Shown one piece after another: positions 45,842 through 54,841 of a DNA stretch of 64,000 nucleotides; within the stretch, counting starts at the first letter, position 1; every line of letters starts with the position of its first letter. A model generated the notes under the pieces. That model did no database searches. It saw only the letters and a program-made list of their open reading frames with translations, and was not told the origin of the DNA. The translations under genes were made by a program, and so were the position numbers. The DNA is from Bog-473 sp963755375 (lineage in GTDB: Bacteria; Actinomycetota; Acidimicrobiia; Acidimicrobiales; RAAP-2). The DNA lies in the NCBI GenBank assembly GCA_963755375.1, contig CAVWKG010000006.1, forward strand, positions 62,001 through 126,000. The letters are read 5' to 3'.

Positions 45842-46506
45842 CTAACTCGCTTTTTCCCGGGGTGCTTTTCGACATGGATGGCACCTTGATGGACACGAAC
45901 TACCTCCACTGCCTTGCGTGGTCCCGGGCTTTCCGCGATGCCGGAGAATGGGCACCGATGAACGCCATTCACCGCCTCATCGGCATGGGCGGCGATCAAC
46001 TGGTCTCCGAGCTTCTCGGCCACGACAGTCCCAAAGCCACCGCCGCTCGCCCAGCGCATTACAAGGAGCTCATGGGAGAGGTCAGGGCTTTTCCGGGGGC
46101 CCGCGAACTTCTGCACCGAATTCATGACATCGGCCCCACCGTGGTGCTGGCGACGTCTGCTCCTGACAACGAGCTTGCACGGCTACGCACGATCCTCGAC
46201 GCCGAGGCTGCGATTGATGGGCAAACCACCGCCGACCAAGTCTCGAATTCTAAGCCTGATCCGGAAGTGTTTCTGACTGCGATGGAAGACGCATCGATCG
46301 ATCCTCGCCGAGCACTCGCGATAGGCGACAGTGTGTGGGATGTCCAAGCCGCGAGATCGGCTGGCATCGCCTGTATCACCGTCGAGACCGGCGGCTTCAG
46401 CCGACACGAGCTCAGCGAGGAGGGCTCAATCAGGGTTTATCGAGACGTGGCCGAGCTCCTCTCCCAACTGCTCACGAGCCCGGTCGCTTCATTGTTGACG
46501 ACATAG
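45838..46506 (+). CDS. HAD-superfamily phosphatase (beta-PGM/phosphoglycolate phosphatase-like)
   Basis: The 222-residue protein has all HAD motifs: motif I DMDGTLMD (Asp nucleophile, 12-19), motif II VLATSAP, motif III Lys in SNSKPDPEVF, and motif IV IGDSVWDVQAA. The helical cap between motifs I and II is type C1. The substrate is a small phosphorylated metabolite, not identifiable here. Confidence 0.9.
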   Translation: MTNSLFPGVLFDMDGTLMDTNYLHCLAWSRAFRDAGEWAPMNAIHRLIGMGGDQLVSELLGHDSPKATAARPAHYKELMGEVRAFPGARELLHRIHDIGPTVVLATSAPDNELARLRTILDAEAAIDGQTTADQVSNSKPDPEVFLTAMEDASIDPRRALAIGDSVWDVQAARSAGIACITVETGGFSRHELSEEGSIRVYRDVAELLSQLLTSPVASLLTT

Positions 46507-46719
46507 ACCATCGTTGCGAAAGAAATTGCTCAGCCTGAACCTCATACTGGATTGTCTGAAGAGGACATCGATCCCCTGGCGAGTTCAGCGCTGGCTCGAT
46601 TGGCAGAGGAATCGCGAGACGAGATGCGAATCTGGTGGTCATCCGGAGTGATGGCACCAGTTCTCAACGCATGAAGCCCTTCGGGGAGCAGCCCATCAGC
46701 AATCCAGCAGTGGTGGTGT

Positions 46720-46893
46720 CTACATCGACCCGAGGACAACGAGCTTCCAACCCTTCTTCTGTGCTTGATCGAGGAGCCGGGCGGAGTCGGTCGTGCTCCG
46801 GCTGACTCGGTCAATCTCTGCAGCGACCAGTATGTCCACTTCATGGCGGTCGAGACGGTCTGGGGCATCCTGAAGGCCACGGAGGCGAGAAGT
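46720..46893 (-). pseudogene. Serine recombinase (resolvase) catalytic-domain fragment
   Basis: On the minus strand LDRHEVDILVAAEIDRVSRS followed by LLDQAQKKGWKLVVLG matches the middle of resolvase/invertase catalytic domains. The catalytic Ser region and DNA-binding domain are missing, so it is inactive debris of a mobile element. Confidence 0.65.
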
Positions 46894-46967
46894 CGTTGGC
46901 CAAGGCGAAGGAGTTGGGCTGGACGGTCGTGAGTGTGAAAGACGACTGGAACAGGGTCTACAAGTAA
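46884..46967 (+). pseudogene. C-terminal tail of a HAD-like protein, fragment
   Basis: The + strand encodes GEKSLAKAKELGWTVVSVKD, then DWNRVYK and a stop, resembling the ends of some HAD-superfamily phosphatases. Nothing upstream continues it; it meets the recombinase fragment end to end. Tentative. Confidence 0.3.
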
Positions 46968-46978
46968 GAGGGAGAACC

Positions 46979-47620
46979 ATGAGTGATCTGACGGCCATCG
47001 ACGTTCTGATCGACCCGGACGAGCAAGCAATCGAACGTGCCCGCAAGATCAACGCCCGATTGCTGGAAAGCCTGCCGCAGGGCTAGGCCCTCGACGACAC
47101 CCACAAGCCTCACATCACGACGCTTCAGCGATACGTACGGACGGCTGATCTCGACAAGGTCTACGACGCCGTTGAAACGATCATCGCTGAGACCGCCGTG
47201 CCTCACTCGGGTACCAGGCGGTCAAGATCACCCATGCCGACTGGGTTTCCCCGGCTACGGACCCACGGTTCTCCTGGTGCAGGTCAGCCCGGAGGTACTC
47301 GCCTTCCAGGCAAAGCTCGAAGCGGCTGTCGCCCCCTTCGTGGAGTCAGGTGGTACGGCGGCGGCCTTTGTCGCCGATCCGGGCGGGGTGATCAGCCCGA
47401 CCATCATCAAGTGGGTCGAGGTCTACGTGCCCGATCAGATCGGCGACGGGAAGTATCTTCCCCACTTCACGGTCGGCGCTGGAAAGCTCGAGGATCTCAA
47501 GATCATCGAGACCGAGCCTTTCGACGCCTTCGGTGTCCACCCATCTGGCGTGGCCGTTTACCTCTCGGCAACAACGGCACCGCTCGCAAACTGCTCAAGT
47601 CCTGGCCACTCACCGCCTGA
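46979..47620 (+). pseudogene. 2'-5' RNA ligase / 2H phosphoesterase, broken
   Basis: ATG 46979 (GGGAGAACC upstream) starts LTAIDVLIDPDEQAIERARK; an in-frame TAG follows at about 47084. The same frame goes on with the first H-x-T motif (KPHITTLQRYV). Frame changes near 47210-47250 lead to GYGPTVLLVQVSPEVLAFQ and the second motif PHFTVG, and another near 47565 gives NNGTARKLLKSWPLTA. Both catalytic His motifs remain but the gene has at least one nonsense and two frameshift changes. Confidence 0.75.
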
Positions 47621-47944
47621 GTGTCGGGACATTCCAGATGGTCGAGAACCCGACCCGCTGCGACTTGGCCGGAGCGTGTCAGATACCACCGTTTTCGCCA
47701 TCACGACCCTGCCCCACTCCGGCACCATGGAGCTACCCGACAGGCCTGAAGTCGCGCACGTTTTGGGCTACCCCAAGGGTGCGAGGGCAGCGGAGATCTC
47801 AACTACGAGTGGCGACGTCTCCGTGAGGTTTAGCCCTCGAGGTGCGATCGTAGAACCCGGCGCTCGCGCACTGTTGCCTGCCGGGGAATGGCCCGAGCTG
47901 GCCACCTCAGGGAAGTGCCGCAGTCAGTCCGGAAAGTCACCACT
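47621..47944. other. Gap between RNA ligase pseudogene and P450
   Basis: About 320 bases between convergent genes, with open frames but no recognisable product. Confidence 0.4.
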
Positions 47945-49138
47945 TCACGCACTTACGATCTCAAGTCGTTGGATACGCCGGAACGTGTGCGACTCACCGC
48001 GCTGGACCCGGACTTCCCTGTCTTCGAGCGGCGGATCGAGCGACAGAAGGAACGACAGAACCTCTTGAGCTTCGGCACGGGCAAGTGATGCGCCGGCACA
48101 GAAGTGCGCCCCATGACCGAACGAAAGATGACGGGGCGACGCCCTCTGGAGATCGAAACGATCGGGGTCGACAAAAATTGAGGGATCTCGATTGGCCCCG
48201 CCAATGCTGACGAAGACGCGTGTCCCAGCTGCCAGGTCGAGGCCATCGAGCTTGACGTCATCTGTGGCAACACGTGAGGTCAACTGCACGGGGCTCTCGA
48301 ATCGAAGGACCTCCTCGATCGCGGTCCCAATTGCGCTTGGGTGCGTTCGGAGCCAACGCACGTGATCAGGATGGCTGTGAAGGCAGGCCACAACATTGCC
48401 AATCAGATTCGCCGTGGTCTCATGCCCAGCGGCCAAGAGGAGCAACGCCATCATGATGGCTTCGTCGGTCTGAAGTCCTGGTTGATCAGCACTACCTGAG
48501 ACCAAGGAAGACAGGAGATCATCGCCAGGATCAGAGCGACGATCAGCAACCAGCGGTATGAGCTCGAGCATGATCCCAAAGGCCGCCGTCGAGCTCGCGT
48601 CGAATGCCTCGGGTCCGGCTAACGGATCGAGGATGTCCACCATCTTCGGGGTGTCCGATCGCAACACCTCGGCCGTGCTTGGCGGAACGTCGAGTATCTC
48701 GCAGATGACGGCGAGGGGCACCGGGTATGCGATGCGGTCCATGAGCTCGAAGCTCAGCGTGTCGCAGCCGACAAAGGCGGACTCGACGATGGATCTGATG
48801 CGAGGACGAAATCCTTCCACTGCCGCCGGCGTCAGATGTCCAGAGAGGGCTCGGCGCAGTCGATGGTGTCCTGGTGGATCGCTAAAGAGCACCGATTTGG
48901 ACAAAAATTCATTGGCTGCACTGCCTGCGAGACGTTCCCGTGTGGCCGGATTGCTGCGTGGATCTGCCGACCACCCCGTACCGGTGAGAATCATGTTGGC
49001 CTCGTGGTTTGCAACGACCAGGTACGACACGAGGTCGGGGAGGAAGTGCACGTGGCGTTGCGCTCGGAGTCGGGCCAACGTCGGGTAGGGGTCATCGACC
49101 GGGATCGGCCAATCGCTTTGTGCGAGGACTACTGTCAC
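47945..49138 (-). CDS. Cytochrome P450
   Basis: A complete 397-residue P450: C-helix DPPGHHRLRRALSG, I-helix LLAAGHETTANLI, ExxR in IEEVLRFESP, and haem loop FGHGAHFCAGASLARAE with the Cys thiolate near residue 345. Start GTG 49138 overlaps the AarF-family stop (GTGA), so both come from one transcript. Substrate unknown; soluble class I type needing ferredoxin. Confidence 0.95.
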   Translation of the reverse strand: MTVVLAQSDWPIPVDDPYPTLARLRAQRHVHFLPDLVSYLVVANHEANMILTGTGWSADPRSNPATRERLAGSAANEFLSKSVLFSDPPGHHRLRRALSGHLTPAAVEGFRPRIRSIVESAFVGCDTLSFELMDRIAYPVPLAVICEILDVPPSTAEVLRSDTPKMVDILDPLAGPEAFDASSTAAFGIMLELIPLVADRRSDPGDDLLSSLVSGSADQPGLQTDEAIMMALLLLAAGHETTANLIGNVVACLHSHPDHVRWLRTHPSAIGTAIEEVLRFESPVQLTSRVATDDVKLDGLDLAAGTRVFVSIGGANRDPSIFVDPDRFDLQRASPRHLSFGHGAHFCAGASLARAEAQEVLSFLLSLDPPLEDREVRVQRGESHTFRRIQRLEIVSA

Positions 49139-50538
49139 GCCGACGCGAGCTTGGCCGCCCAGTAGGACCGGTCAGCCTCTCCCATGGCAGTTGCCGGCGG
49201 GCCGTCATCGAACATCTCGGAGAGAAGATCTCTCGATGAGCCGATCAAGCCCAACTCACCCATGATCGCCATCAGCCCCGTGTCCATCCGGCCAAAGAAG
49301 AGATAGTCGCCCGCATCCTTGAGCGCTCGCACGACGTGGCCGTGCGGTCCGACCATGGAGTACTCCTGCTCGATCGCCTGCGCCGCGAGCTCCGGCGTCA
49401 TCGTCACGGGTTGCGGACCCCTGATCCACCCCAGTCGCACGCTGTAGTAGTCGAGGAGCTCTTCGGGTGTCGGCGCGGTCTCGGCGTCGAAGTGGCCACC
49501 GTCGACGAAGCTCTGCCAGAGAGCCTGCGCGTCGCCGTGCAGGCTCACACGGAGATGGTTCAGGGTGTAGTCGATCTGCCGTTGCGTCATCTGTTTCACG
49601 CAACCGAAGTCCAAGAAGGTCACGGTGCCGTCGTCATGAAAGATGTAGTTGCCGGGGTGCGGGTCGGCGTTGAACATGGCGAGACGGACCATGCTTCCCC
49701 AGCCAAATCGGTAAACGATCTCCCCCCATGAATTGCGGAGTTCCTGATCGGCATGAAGGGCCTCGGACCACGCCAACCCTTGTGCGAACTCTTGGGTCAG
49801 GACTTTCCCGGTCGAGTACTCGGGTACGACTTCGGGGATCCGGATGAAGGGATGTCCCCGGTAGGCGTCGGCGAAGAAGATCTGGTTCTTGGCCTCGTTG
49901 CGATAGTCAAGCTCTTCTCTGATCCGGTCAGAAATCTCCTTCGCGGTGACCCTCGGGTCGCTCCGCGACAGGGCAGGCGCCACCGAGCGGATGAGCTGGA
50001 AGAAGACCAGCATTAGCTCGGTGTTGCGCAGGTCCGAATGAATGGCTTCGGCAACGCCCGGGTATTGGACCTTGACGGCCACGGGGCGGCCGTCGTGGAG
50101 CCGTGCCGCGTGCACCTGCCCAATGGAAGCCGCCGCCACCGGAGTCGGCGAGAACTCGGCAAAGAGGGTGTCGGGGGGCTTCCCGAGCTCGGACTCGATC
50201 ACCTCGGCTGCGAGCTCGGGCGCCATCGGGGGTGCGTCTGCTTGGAGACGCGCCAGCGCCGCTTGGAAGGCGGCGCGGTTCTCGGCCGGAACGGAGGAGC
50301 CAATCGGCAGGATCGAGAGCATCTGCCCGGCCTTCATCAGCGCCCCCTTGGAGTTCCCCAGCACCTCGGCGTAGCGCTCGGCCCGGCGGGCGATGACCTC
50401 GGGCTCGGGATCTCGCCGCCGGAGCTTGTCGATCACTGTCTCACCGGTCGCCCGGGTGGCCAGGCGGACCACGGGGATCGAGCGACTGATCCGACCGGTG
50501 GCGATGCCGTCCGCTTGTGGCGCCGAGTCGTCAGCCAT
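49135..50538 (-). CDS. ABC1/AarF (UbiB-like) atypical kinase family protein
   Basis: The 467-residue protein has the UbiB-family motifs: KxGQ in LMKAGQMLSIL, the Ala-rich loop AAASIGQVHAARL, VAVKVQYPG with the Lys, and NADPHPGNYIF plus FLDFGCVKQ as catalytic and metal loops. UbiB proteins are ATPases linked to isoprenoid quinone or lipid metabolism. The four-base overlap with P450 and the divergent TetR gene suggest an inducible lipid or terpenoid oxidation unit. Confidence 0.92.
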   Translation of the reverse strand: MADDSAPQADGIATGRISRSIPVVRLATRATGETVIDKLRRRDPEPEVIARRAERYAEVLGNSKGALMKAGQMLSILPIGSSVPAENRAAFQAALARLQADAPPMAPELAAEVIESELGKPPDTLFAEFSPTPVAAASIGQVHAARLHDGRPVAVKVQYPGVAEAIHSDLRNTELMLVFFQLIRSVAPALSRSDPRVTAKEISDRIREELDYRNEAKNQIFFADAYRGHPFIRIPEVVPEYSTGKVLTQEFAQGLAWSEALHADQELRNSWGEIVYRFGWGSMVRLAMFNADPHPGNYIFHDDGTVTFLDFGCVKQMTQRQIDYTLNHLRVSLHGDAQALWQSFVDGGHFDAETAPTPEELLDYYSVRLGWIRGPQPVTMTPELAAQAIEQEYSMVGPHGHVVRALKDAGDYLFFGRMDTGLMAIMGELGLIGSSRDLLSEMFDDGPPATAMGEADRSYWAAKLASA

Positions 50539-50571
50539 TGGGGACCTCCTTGCCTTGACCGTGTGTATCTA

Positions 50572-50585
50572 TAAGTGTTTACTTA
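50572..50585. promoter_or_regulatory. Palindromic operator between AarF and TetR genes
   Basis: TAAGT GTTT ACTTA, an inverted repeat in the 36-bp intergenic segment, overlapping the first codons of the TetR frame. Position and symmetry fit TetR autoregulation. Confidence 0.5.
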
Positions 50586-51240
50586 CCACGTGCCGGACGG
50601 GTCAAATTCGACCAAGGAACGGATCGTTGAGGAGGCAATGCGGCTCTTCAGCGAAAAGGGCTACAAGGGGGCGAGCATCATCCAGATCGAGGCTGCCGCC
50701 GGACTCAGTCCTGGTGCCGGGGGGCTGTACCGGCACTTCAGCTCCAAGGAGGAGCTGCTGGTCGCCGGAGTTCGCCGGCACCTCGAACGCCTCGAAGCCC
50801 TACGCGAAGTCCGCCAGGTCTTCACCGATTACGGAGACCTACGGGCTGAGCTCGCCGTCACGGCCCGGTATTTCCTCACCGAACTCGATAGCCAGACCGA
50901 GCTCTTCCGGATCCTCGTCTCGGAGCGGCGCCAACGACCAGAACTCCTCAACCGGGCGGTCGAAGAGCTGATCGCCTCGACCTACAAGAGCTTCGCCGAT
51001 TGGCTTCGACAGGTTGCCGGGAAGAACCTCGGCGAGGACGAGGCGATGACAATCAGCACCCTGGCGATCGGTTCGCTACTTTCGTCCCGCCTACTACGGC
51101 ACGTGGTGGGTGTCGAGTCCCTGTCCGTAGGCGACGAAGCGATCGTTCCGACTTGGGTTGAGATGGTTGTGTCTCTACTCCCTGATTCCAGCGGCACGAT
51201 GGCGCCACAACTTGAATCGGGATCGTCGATCAGGGAATGA
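50575..51240 (+). CDS. TetR/AcrR family transcriptional regulator
   Basis: The 221-residue protein has an N-terminal HTH (about 15-60; RIVEEAMRLFSEKGYKGAS, GAGGLYRHFSSKEELL). GTG 50575 lies inside the palindrome, so GTG 50590 is an equally likely start. It is divergent from the AarF-P450 operon and is its probable repressor. Ligand unknown. Confidence 0.9.
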   Translation: MFTYHVPDGSNSTKERIVEEAMRLFSEKGYKGASIIQIEAAAGLSPGAGGLYRHFSSKEELLVAGVRRHLERLEALREVRQVFTDYGDLRAELAVTARYFLTELDSQTELFRILVSERRQRPELLNRAVEELIASTYKSFADWLRQVAGKNLGEDEAMTISTLAIGSLLSSRLLRHVVGVESLSVGDEAIVPTWVEMVVSLLPDSSGTMAPQLESGSSIRE

Positions 51241-51372
51241 AGGGATCGTCCGACGGATCTGGGTCCGAGGGTGCCCCAAAACGTGCGAGCGTCATCACCG
51301 TTGCGACTGCCCCTGTCCGCCGGGACGGTGGGGCGTTTCGGCAGATCGGTGGCGGACCGAGGAACTCTTTCA

Positions 51373-51909
51373 ATGTCCGACTCGGAAAAAGTGGGCAGAA
51401 TCGAAGGTGTGGTGATCTTTGAACGGTGCGCCGAGTGTGGATTCAACGGCGAGGAGTGGAGCGATGCCGCAGCCATCTCGGCGATCGAAGACCTGCCCAC
51501 TCGGTTCGCCGACATTGTCGCTGGTCTCAGTTCTGCCGATCTTCTCGGGCGACCAGTCGATGGCCAGTGGTCCATCGCTGAATACGCAGACCATGTGCGA
51601 GAGGTCCTGTTTGGAATGAGGTTTCTACTGGACATTGCCGTCACACAGCCTGGAACCGACCTCGGTGAGTCGCCATCTTCACCATTCGAGCCCGAACCTC
51701 GTCAGATCGACATCGACGCTGCGGTCGCCGGTATTGAACGAGAAGTGACCTCGTTGCTCAGGACGTTCTCGGAGCTTTCTACCAACGAGTGGGACTCAGT
51801 GGTAACGCTGGATGGCGCCAACGTCAATCCGCACTGGATCGTTCGGCACGCCGTCCATGATTCGACGCATCACCTTCTTGACATCGAGCGCCTTCGCCTA
51901 GCTCTTTGA
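51373..51909 (+). CDS. DinB-like protein with N-terminal Cys pair
   Basis: The 178-residue protein carries a DinB four-helix fold with putative metal His residues in WSIAEYADHVRE (about 69-80) and HDSTHHLLDIERLR near the C-terminus. The N-terminal CAECGF (CxxC) is an addition seen in some actinobacterial DinB/damage-inducible-like proteins. Members often act as bacillithiol/mycothiol-dependent enzymes. The stop overlaps the VOC gene start. Confidence 0.82.
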   Translation: MSDSEKVGRIEGVVIFERCAECGFNGEEWSDAAAISAIEDLPTRFADIVAGLSSADLLGRPVDGQWSIAEYADHVREVLFGMRFLLDIAVTQPGTDLGESPSSPFEPEPRQIDIDAAVAGIEREVTSLLRTFSELSTNEWDSVVTLDGANVNPHWIVRHAVHDSTHHLLDIERLRLAL

Positions 51910-52409
51910 TGGCGGGGTGTCCCCGATCGACCGGATATGTGAGTCTCGGACCTATTCTCAAGGTCGAGGACACGCCCGGCTTCAATCACGTCGCGCTCGC
52001 CTGTCGCGACCTGGAGCGCTCCGTGTCGTTTTACGGCAAGCATCTACACATGGAGGACGTCCACGAGAGAACCGATGAGCACGCACGTGTCGCCTGGGTG
52101 AGCGACCTCGCGCAGGATTTCGTTCTCGTTCTGGTCGAAGGTCCGGAGCCCAGCACACCGATGGGTCGTTTCGCTCATTTCGGAGTTTCCGTGAGGTCGA
52201 GGGCAGATGTCGACACCATCGCTGCTGCTGCGGACGCGGATGGATGGCTGGTCAACGGACCCAAATTCTCCGGCGAGCTGTATTGGGCGTTTCTTCGCGA
52301 CCCTGATTGCCACCAGATCGAGGTCTCTGTCGGCGGCAACAGCGTCTCTGCGGCTGTCCGTGCTGCACGAGCGCAGACGAAGGGCAGCGAAGAGTCGCCG
52401 AAGGCTTGA
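51909..52409 (+). CDS. VOC (glyoxalase/bleomycin resistance) family protein
   Basis: The 166-residue protein has two beta-alpha-beta-beta-beta halves: GFNHVALACRDLERSVSFYG (about 24-43) with a His ligand, and FAHFGVSVRSRADVDTIAAA followed by FLRDPDCHQIEV with the Glu ligand. A likely metal-dependent lyase, dioxygenase or isomerase. ATG 51909 shares one base with the DinB stop. Confidence 0.88.
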   Translation: MAGCPRSTGYVSLGPILKVEDTPGFNHVALACRDLERSVSFYGKHLHMEDVHERTDEHARVAWVSDLAQDFVLVLVEGPEPSTPMGRFAHFGVSVRSRADVDTIAAAADADGWLVNGPKFSGELYWAFLRDPDCHQIEVSVGGNSVSAAVRAARAQTKGSEESPKA

Positions 52410-52493
52410 CGCCTGCTTCAGCTTCGCCCGATCCAAGGCTGAGCTGAGGTGACCCCTACCGCCGGAGTCGTGTCGATGTCCTGGCTCCGTGGC

Positions 52494-52898
52494 TCAACCG
52501 CTCGTAAGTCGTCGCTGAATCTCAGCGAGGTGTTCAGGTGTTCGCCTGGTCCCCGTCCAGAGGGGACGGAGGTTGTCGTTTTCATACCGCGGAACGAGGT
52601 GAACGTGATAGTGAAGGACCTCTTGACCTGCTGCCTTCCCATTTGCCTGAGTGATGTTCAGGCCAAGAGGCTCGAACGTGTCACGGAGCTGGGCTGCTAC
52701 GCGATGGACGGTTCGCATCACGGCGGCCGCCTCTTCCTCTGCGATCGACCAAATGTCGCTGGTATGCACCTTCGGGACCACCAACGTATGGCCCAGTGTC
52801 GCTCCTCCTATGTCGAGGATCGCGAGGGCGATGTCGTCTTCGTGGATCACCCAAGACGGTGCTGAGCCATCAACGATGTCGCAGAAGATGCAGTTCAT
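52494..52898 (-). CDS. HIT family nucleotide-binding protein
   Basis: The 134-residue protein starts CIFCDIVDG, typical of the HIT fold zinc-type N-terminus, and carries the catalytic triad HYHVHLVPR (about 96-104). HIT proteins hydrolyse nucleotide conjugates such as adenosine 5'-phosphoramidates or ApnA. Complete and convergent with the VOC gene. Confidence 0.92.
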   Translation of the reverse strand: MNCIFCDIVDGSAPSWVIHEDDIALAILDIGGATLGHTLVVPKVHTSDIWSIAEEEAAAVMRTVHRVAAQLRDTFEPLGLNITQANGKAAGQEVLHYHVHLVPRYENDNLRPLWTGTRRTPEHLAEIQRRLTSG

Positions 52899-53047
52899 AT
52901 TTTCATCGTGCTACACAGCGGGACTCGTCGTCGCGATTCATTTTGATCTACTCCAGGGGGTCCTGCCAGAGGTACCTGCCTCAGTCACCCGCCAGACTGC
53001 CCCCGTACGGATGGCGGACATTTATCGCCGGGGGGGAAACTGGGCTG

Positions 53048-53530
53048 ATGGAAAAGCAAGAACTGCTTGCTGACCAGATGGCGTACTACCGCGCACGCGC
53101 ACCGAAATACGACGAGTGGTGGCATCGCAGCGGTGCTTATGACAAGGGTGCGGAGACGGCCGAAGAATGGGACCGCCAAGTGGATCAGGTCGAAGAGGCT
53201 CTGGACACCTTCTCGGTTCGTGGCAAGGTCTTGGAGTTAGCGGGCGGCACCGGGTGGTGGACAGAGCGTCTCGCGCGCACGGCCGAACACCTCAGAGTCA
53301 TCGACTCCTCACCTGAGGCGCTGGAGATCAATAGGGCGCGTACTGATAGAGCTGATGTCGAGTACATGGTCAAAGATCTCTTTTTGTGGACACCGGACGA
53401 CCTCTACGACGTGGTGTTCTAGTCGTTCTGGCTCTCGCACGTGCCCCGTAGCCGGTTCTCAGCTTTCTGGTCGATGGTGCGTTCGTGCCTTTCACCGAGA
53501 TCAGGGCGACTCGTTGGTTCCTGTTCGGTT
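53048..53530 (+). pseudogene. SAM-dependent methyltransferase, nonsense-interrupted
   Basis: ATG 53048 gives KQELLADQMAYYRARAPKYD, motif I VLELAGGTGWWTERLA and DLYDVVF, then an in-frame TAG at 53420-53422. The next codons continue the family (SFWLSHVPRSRFSAFWSMVR), after which the frame is lost. A complete relative with SHIPPGRFEAFW lies at 54842. It is a pseudogene unless the stop is a sequence error. Confidence 0.75.
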
Positions 53531-53640
53531 CAGCTCGTCCAAGCTAGGGGAACCCTGCCCCCGATCGCCGGGACGGGGTGCCTCTATGCGGCACGTAGGG
53601 GGCAGTCCAGGCCGACGAACCACCGCGGAAAAGAGGACGG

Positions 53641-54315
53641 CTACTGGAAACTCCTACCGTCCACCGCCCGATAGAGATCCCGGAGCGTGCAGACCTGAGT
53701 GCCGTGGTGGCTGACCTCATTGAGGATGCTGACAAGGATCTGGTAGCCCAGGACTGACGGTCCGGGATCGTCGGAGTAGCTCCAGAACCGTGTGGCCTGA
53801 TCAAGTCCTTCGTCAGTCGACGCTCGGATGGCCTGATCCAGTGCCCGCCATCCCGCTCGCATAACGTCGACGGCTTCGTCCGGCGCAAAGAACACCGGGT
53901 GCTCGGACATGTAGGGCGCTGTCCAACCACTCTCGGCTGACTTGGTGCCGCCGAGGAAGTCCAGGTCCGCCGCACGTCCGGCCATGGACCCAACGTGCCA
54001 GAACAGCCAGGCGATAGTCGTCAGTGGTTCCACCCCCTTGCCCTCCATGGCGGCTCGGATCACGGAGCCATCAAAGTCGGCCAGCCAGTCACCGGTGCCG
54101 AAGGCGTTGGGGGTGCTGCAATCATCTCGGCGCCGGACGCTCCAGCAATTCGGAGCGGGCTCCCAGAAGAACTCCTCTTCGCTGAGATCTGACCAGGCTC
54201 GGTTCAGTGTGAACATCTCGATGAACAGCATCATGTTCAACAAGGTTTCACCACGCCTGCCCGGCACGAGCGGAGTGTATGCCCCGTGCCGACAGGAAGC
54301 CTTGCGACCACCCAT
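53641..54315 (-). CDS. DinB superfamily protein
   Basis: The 224-residue protein has the DinB helical bundle: LTTIAWLFWHVGSMAGRAAD with a His ligand and NEVSHHGTQVCTLRDLYRAV with the C-terminal His pair. The start may be ATG 54315 or the Met at 54237 (LNMMLFIEMFTLNRAW, where homology begins). Thiol-transfer or stress role typical of the family; substrate unknown. Confidence 0.83.
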   Translation of the reverse strand: MGGRKASCRHGAYTPLVPGRRGETLLNMMLFIEMFTLNRAWSDLSEEEFFWEPAPNCWSVRRRDDCSTPNAFGTGDWLADFDGSVIRAAMEGKGVEPLTTIAWLFWHVGSMAGRAADLDFLGGTKSAESGWTAPYMSEHPVFFAPDEAVDVMRAGWRALDQAIRASTDEGLDQATRFWSYSDDPGPSVLGYQILVSILNEVSHHGTQVCTLRDLYRAVDGRSFQ

Positions 54316-54349
54316 ACCGCCGGAAGGGCGGCCTCCATCAACCGCCTAA

Positions 54350-54559
54350 TCAGCCGCTGGCTTCTCCGTCCGTTCCGAACCTCTGCTGTGCGGCCTGTCT
54401 TGTGATGCCCAGAATGAATCCGACCGCCGCCCAGGAATGCCCGTGCCGCCTGGCGACGGCAACCTGACGCCGCAGATTGAGTTCCGCGACGGTTAGCTCC
54501 CTATTGGCCGCCTTGATGAAGGTGAGGTCCTTATCCCACTCCTCGTAGCGCTGAGACAT
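54350..54559 (-). CDS. Small helix-turn-helix protein
   Basis: The 69-residue protein ends with an HTH: RRHGHSWAAVGFILGITRQA, then AQQRFG. The N-terminal half (IKAANRELTVAELNLRRQVA) is helical. It resembles single-HTH actinobacterial proteins of unknown regulon. Divergent from the methyltransferase region and downstream of the DinB gene start. Confidence 0.7.
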   Translation of the reverse strand: MSQRYEEWDKDLTFIKAANRELTVAELNLRRQVAVARRHGHSWAAVGFILGITRQAAQQRFGTDGEASG

Positions 54560-54645
54560 GTGTCAATGATGCCTTGACATTGATGCTGATGCCACCTGCC
54601 CCCGAACGCCGGACTTGGGCGCACCATGCGGCACGCATGATGCGT

Positions 54646-54750
54646 TTAGGAGCGACGACTCATCACGGCTCTACCAATGAAAAAGACAATGACCACGACT
54701 ACGAAGATCACGAGAATGTCCCACCCGTCCACGGCGTTGGGACTACCCAC
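54646..54750 (-). CDS. Possible 34-residue single-span membrane peptide
   Basis: From GTG 54750 the minus strand encodes a hydrophobic helix (WDILVIFVVVVIVFFIG) with a basic C-terminus (RAVMSRRS). No ribosome-binding site is seen. Composition is non-random for this GC-rich region, but the call is weak. Confidence 0.3.
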   Translation of the reverse strand: MGSPNAVDGWDILVIFVVVVIVFFIGRAVMSRRS

Positions 54751-54841
54751 GTTGCGGGTAACTAAACGGGATGTGACTGCCCCATAACGCCGGGACTGAG
54801 CGCTCCGCGAGCGGTAGACGGACGTCCGCTTGACGCCTTAG

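Noticed and set aside
54574..54765. 63-codon + strand frame rich in His/Asp/Glu
   Set aside because: Overlaps a repeat copy and the antisense of a hydrophobic segment; no family features.
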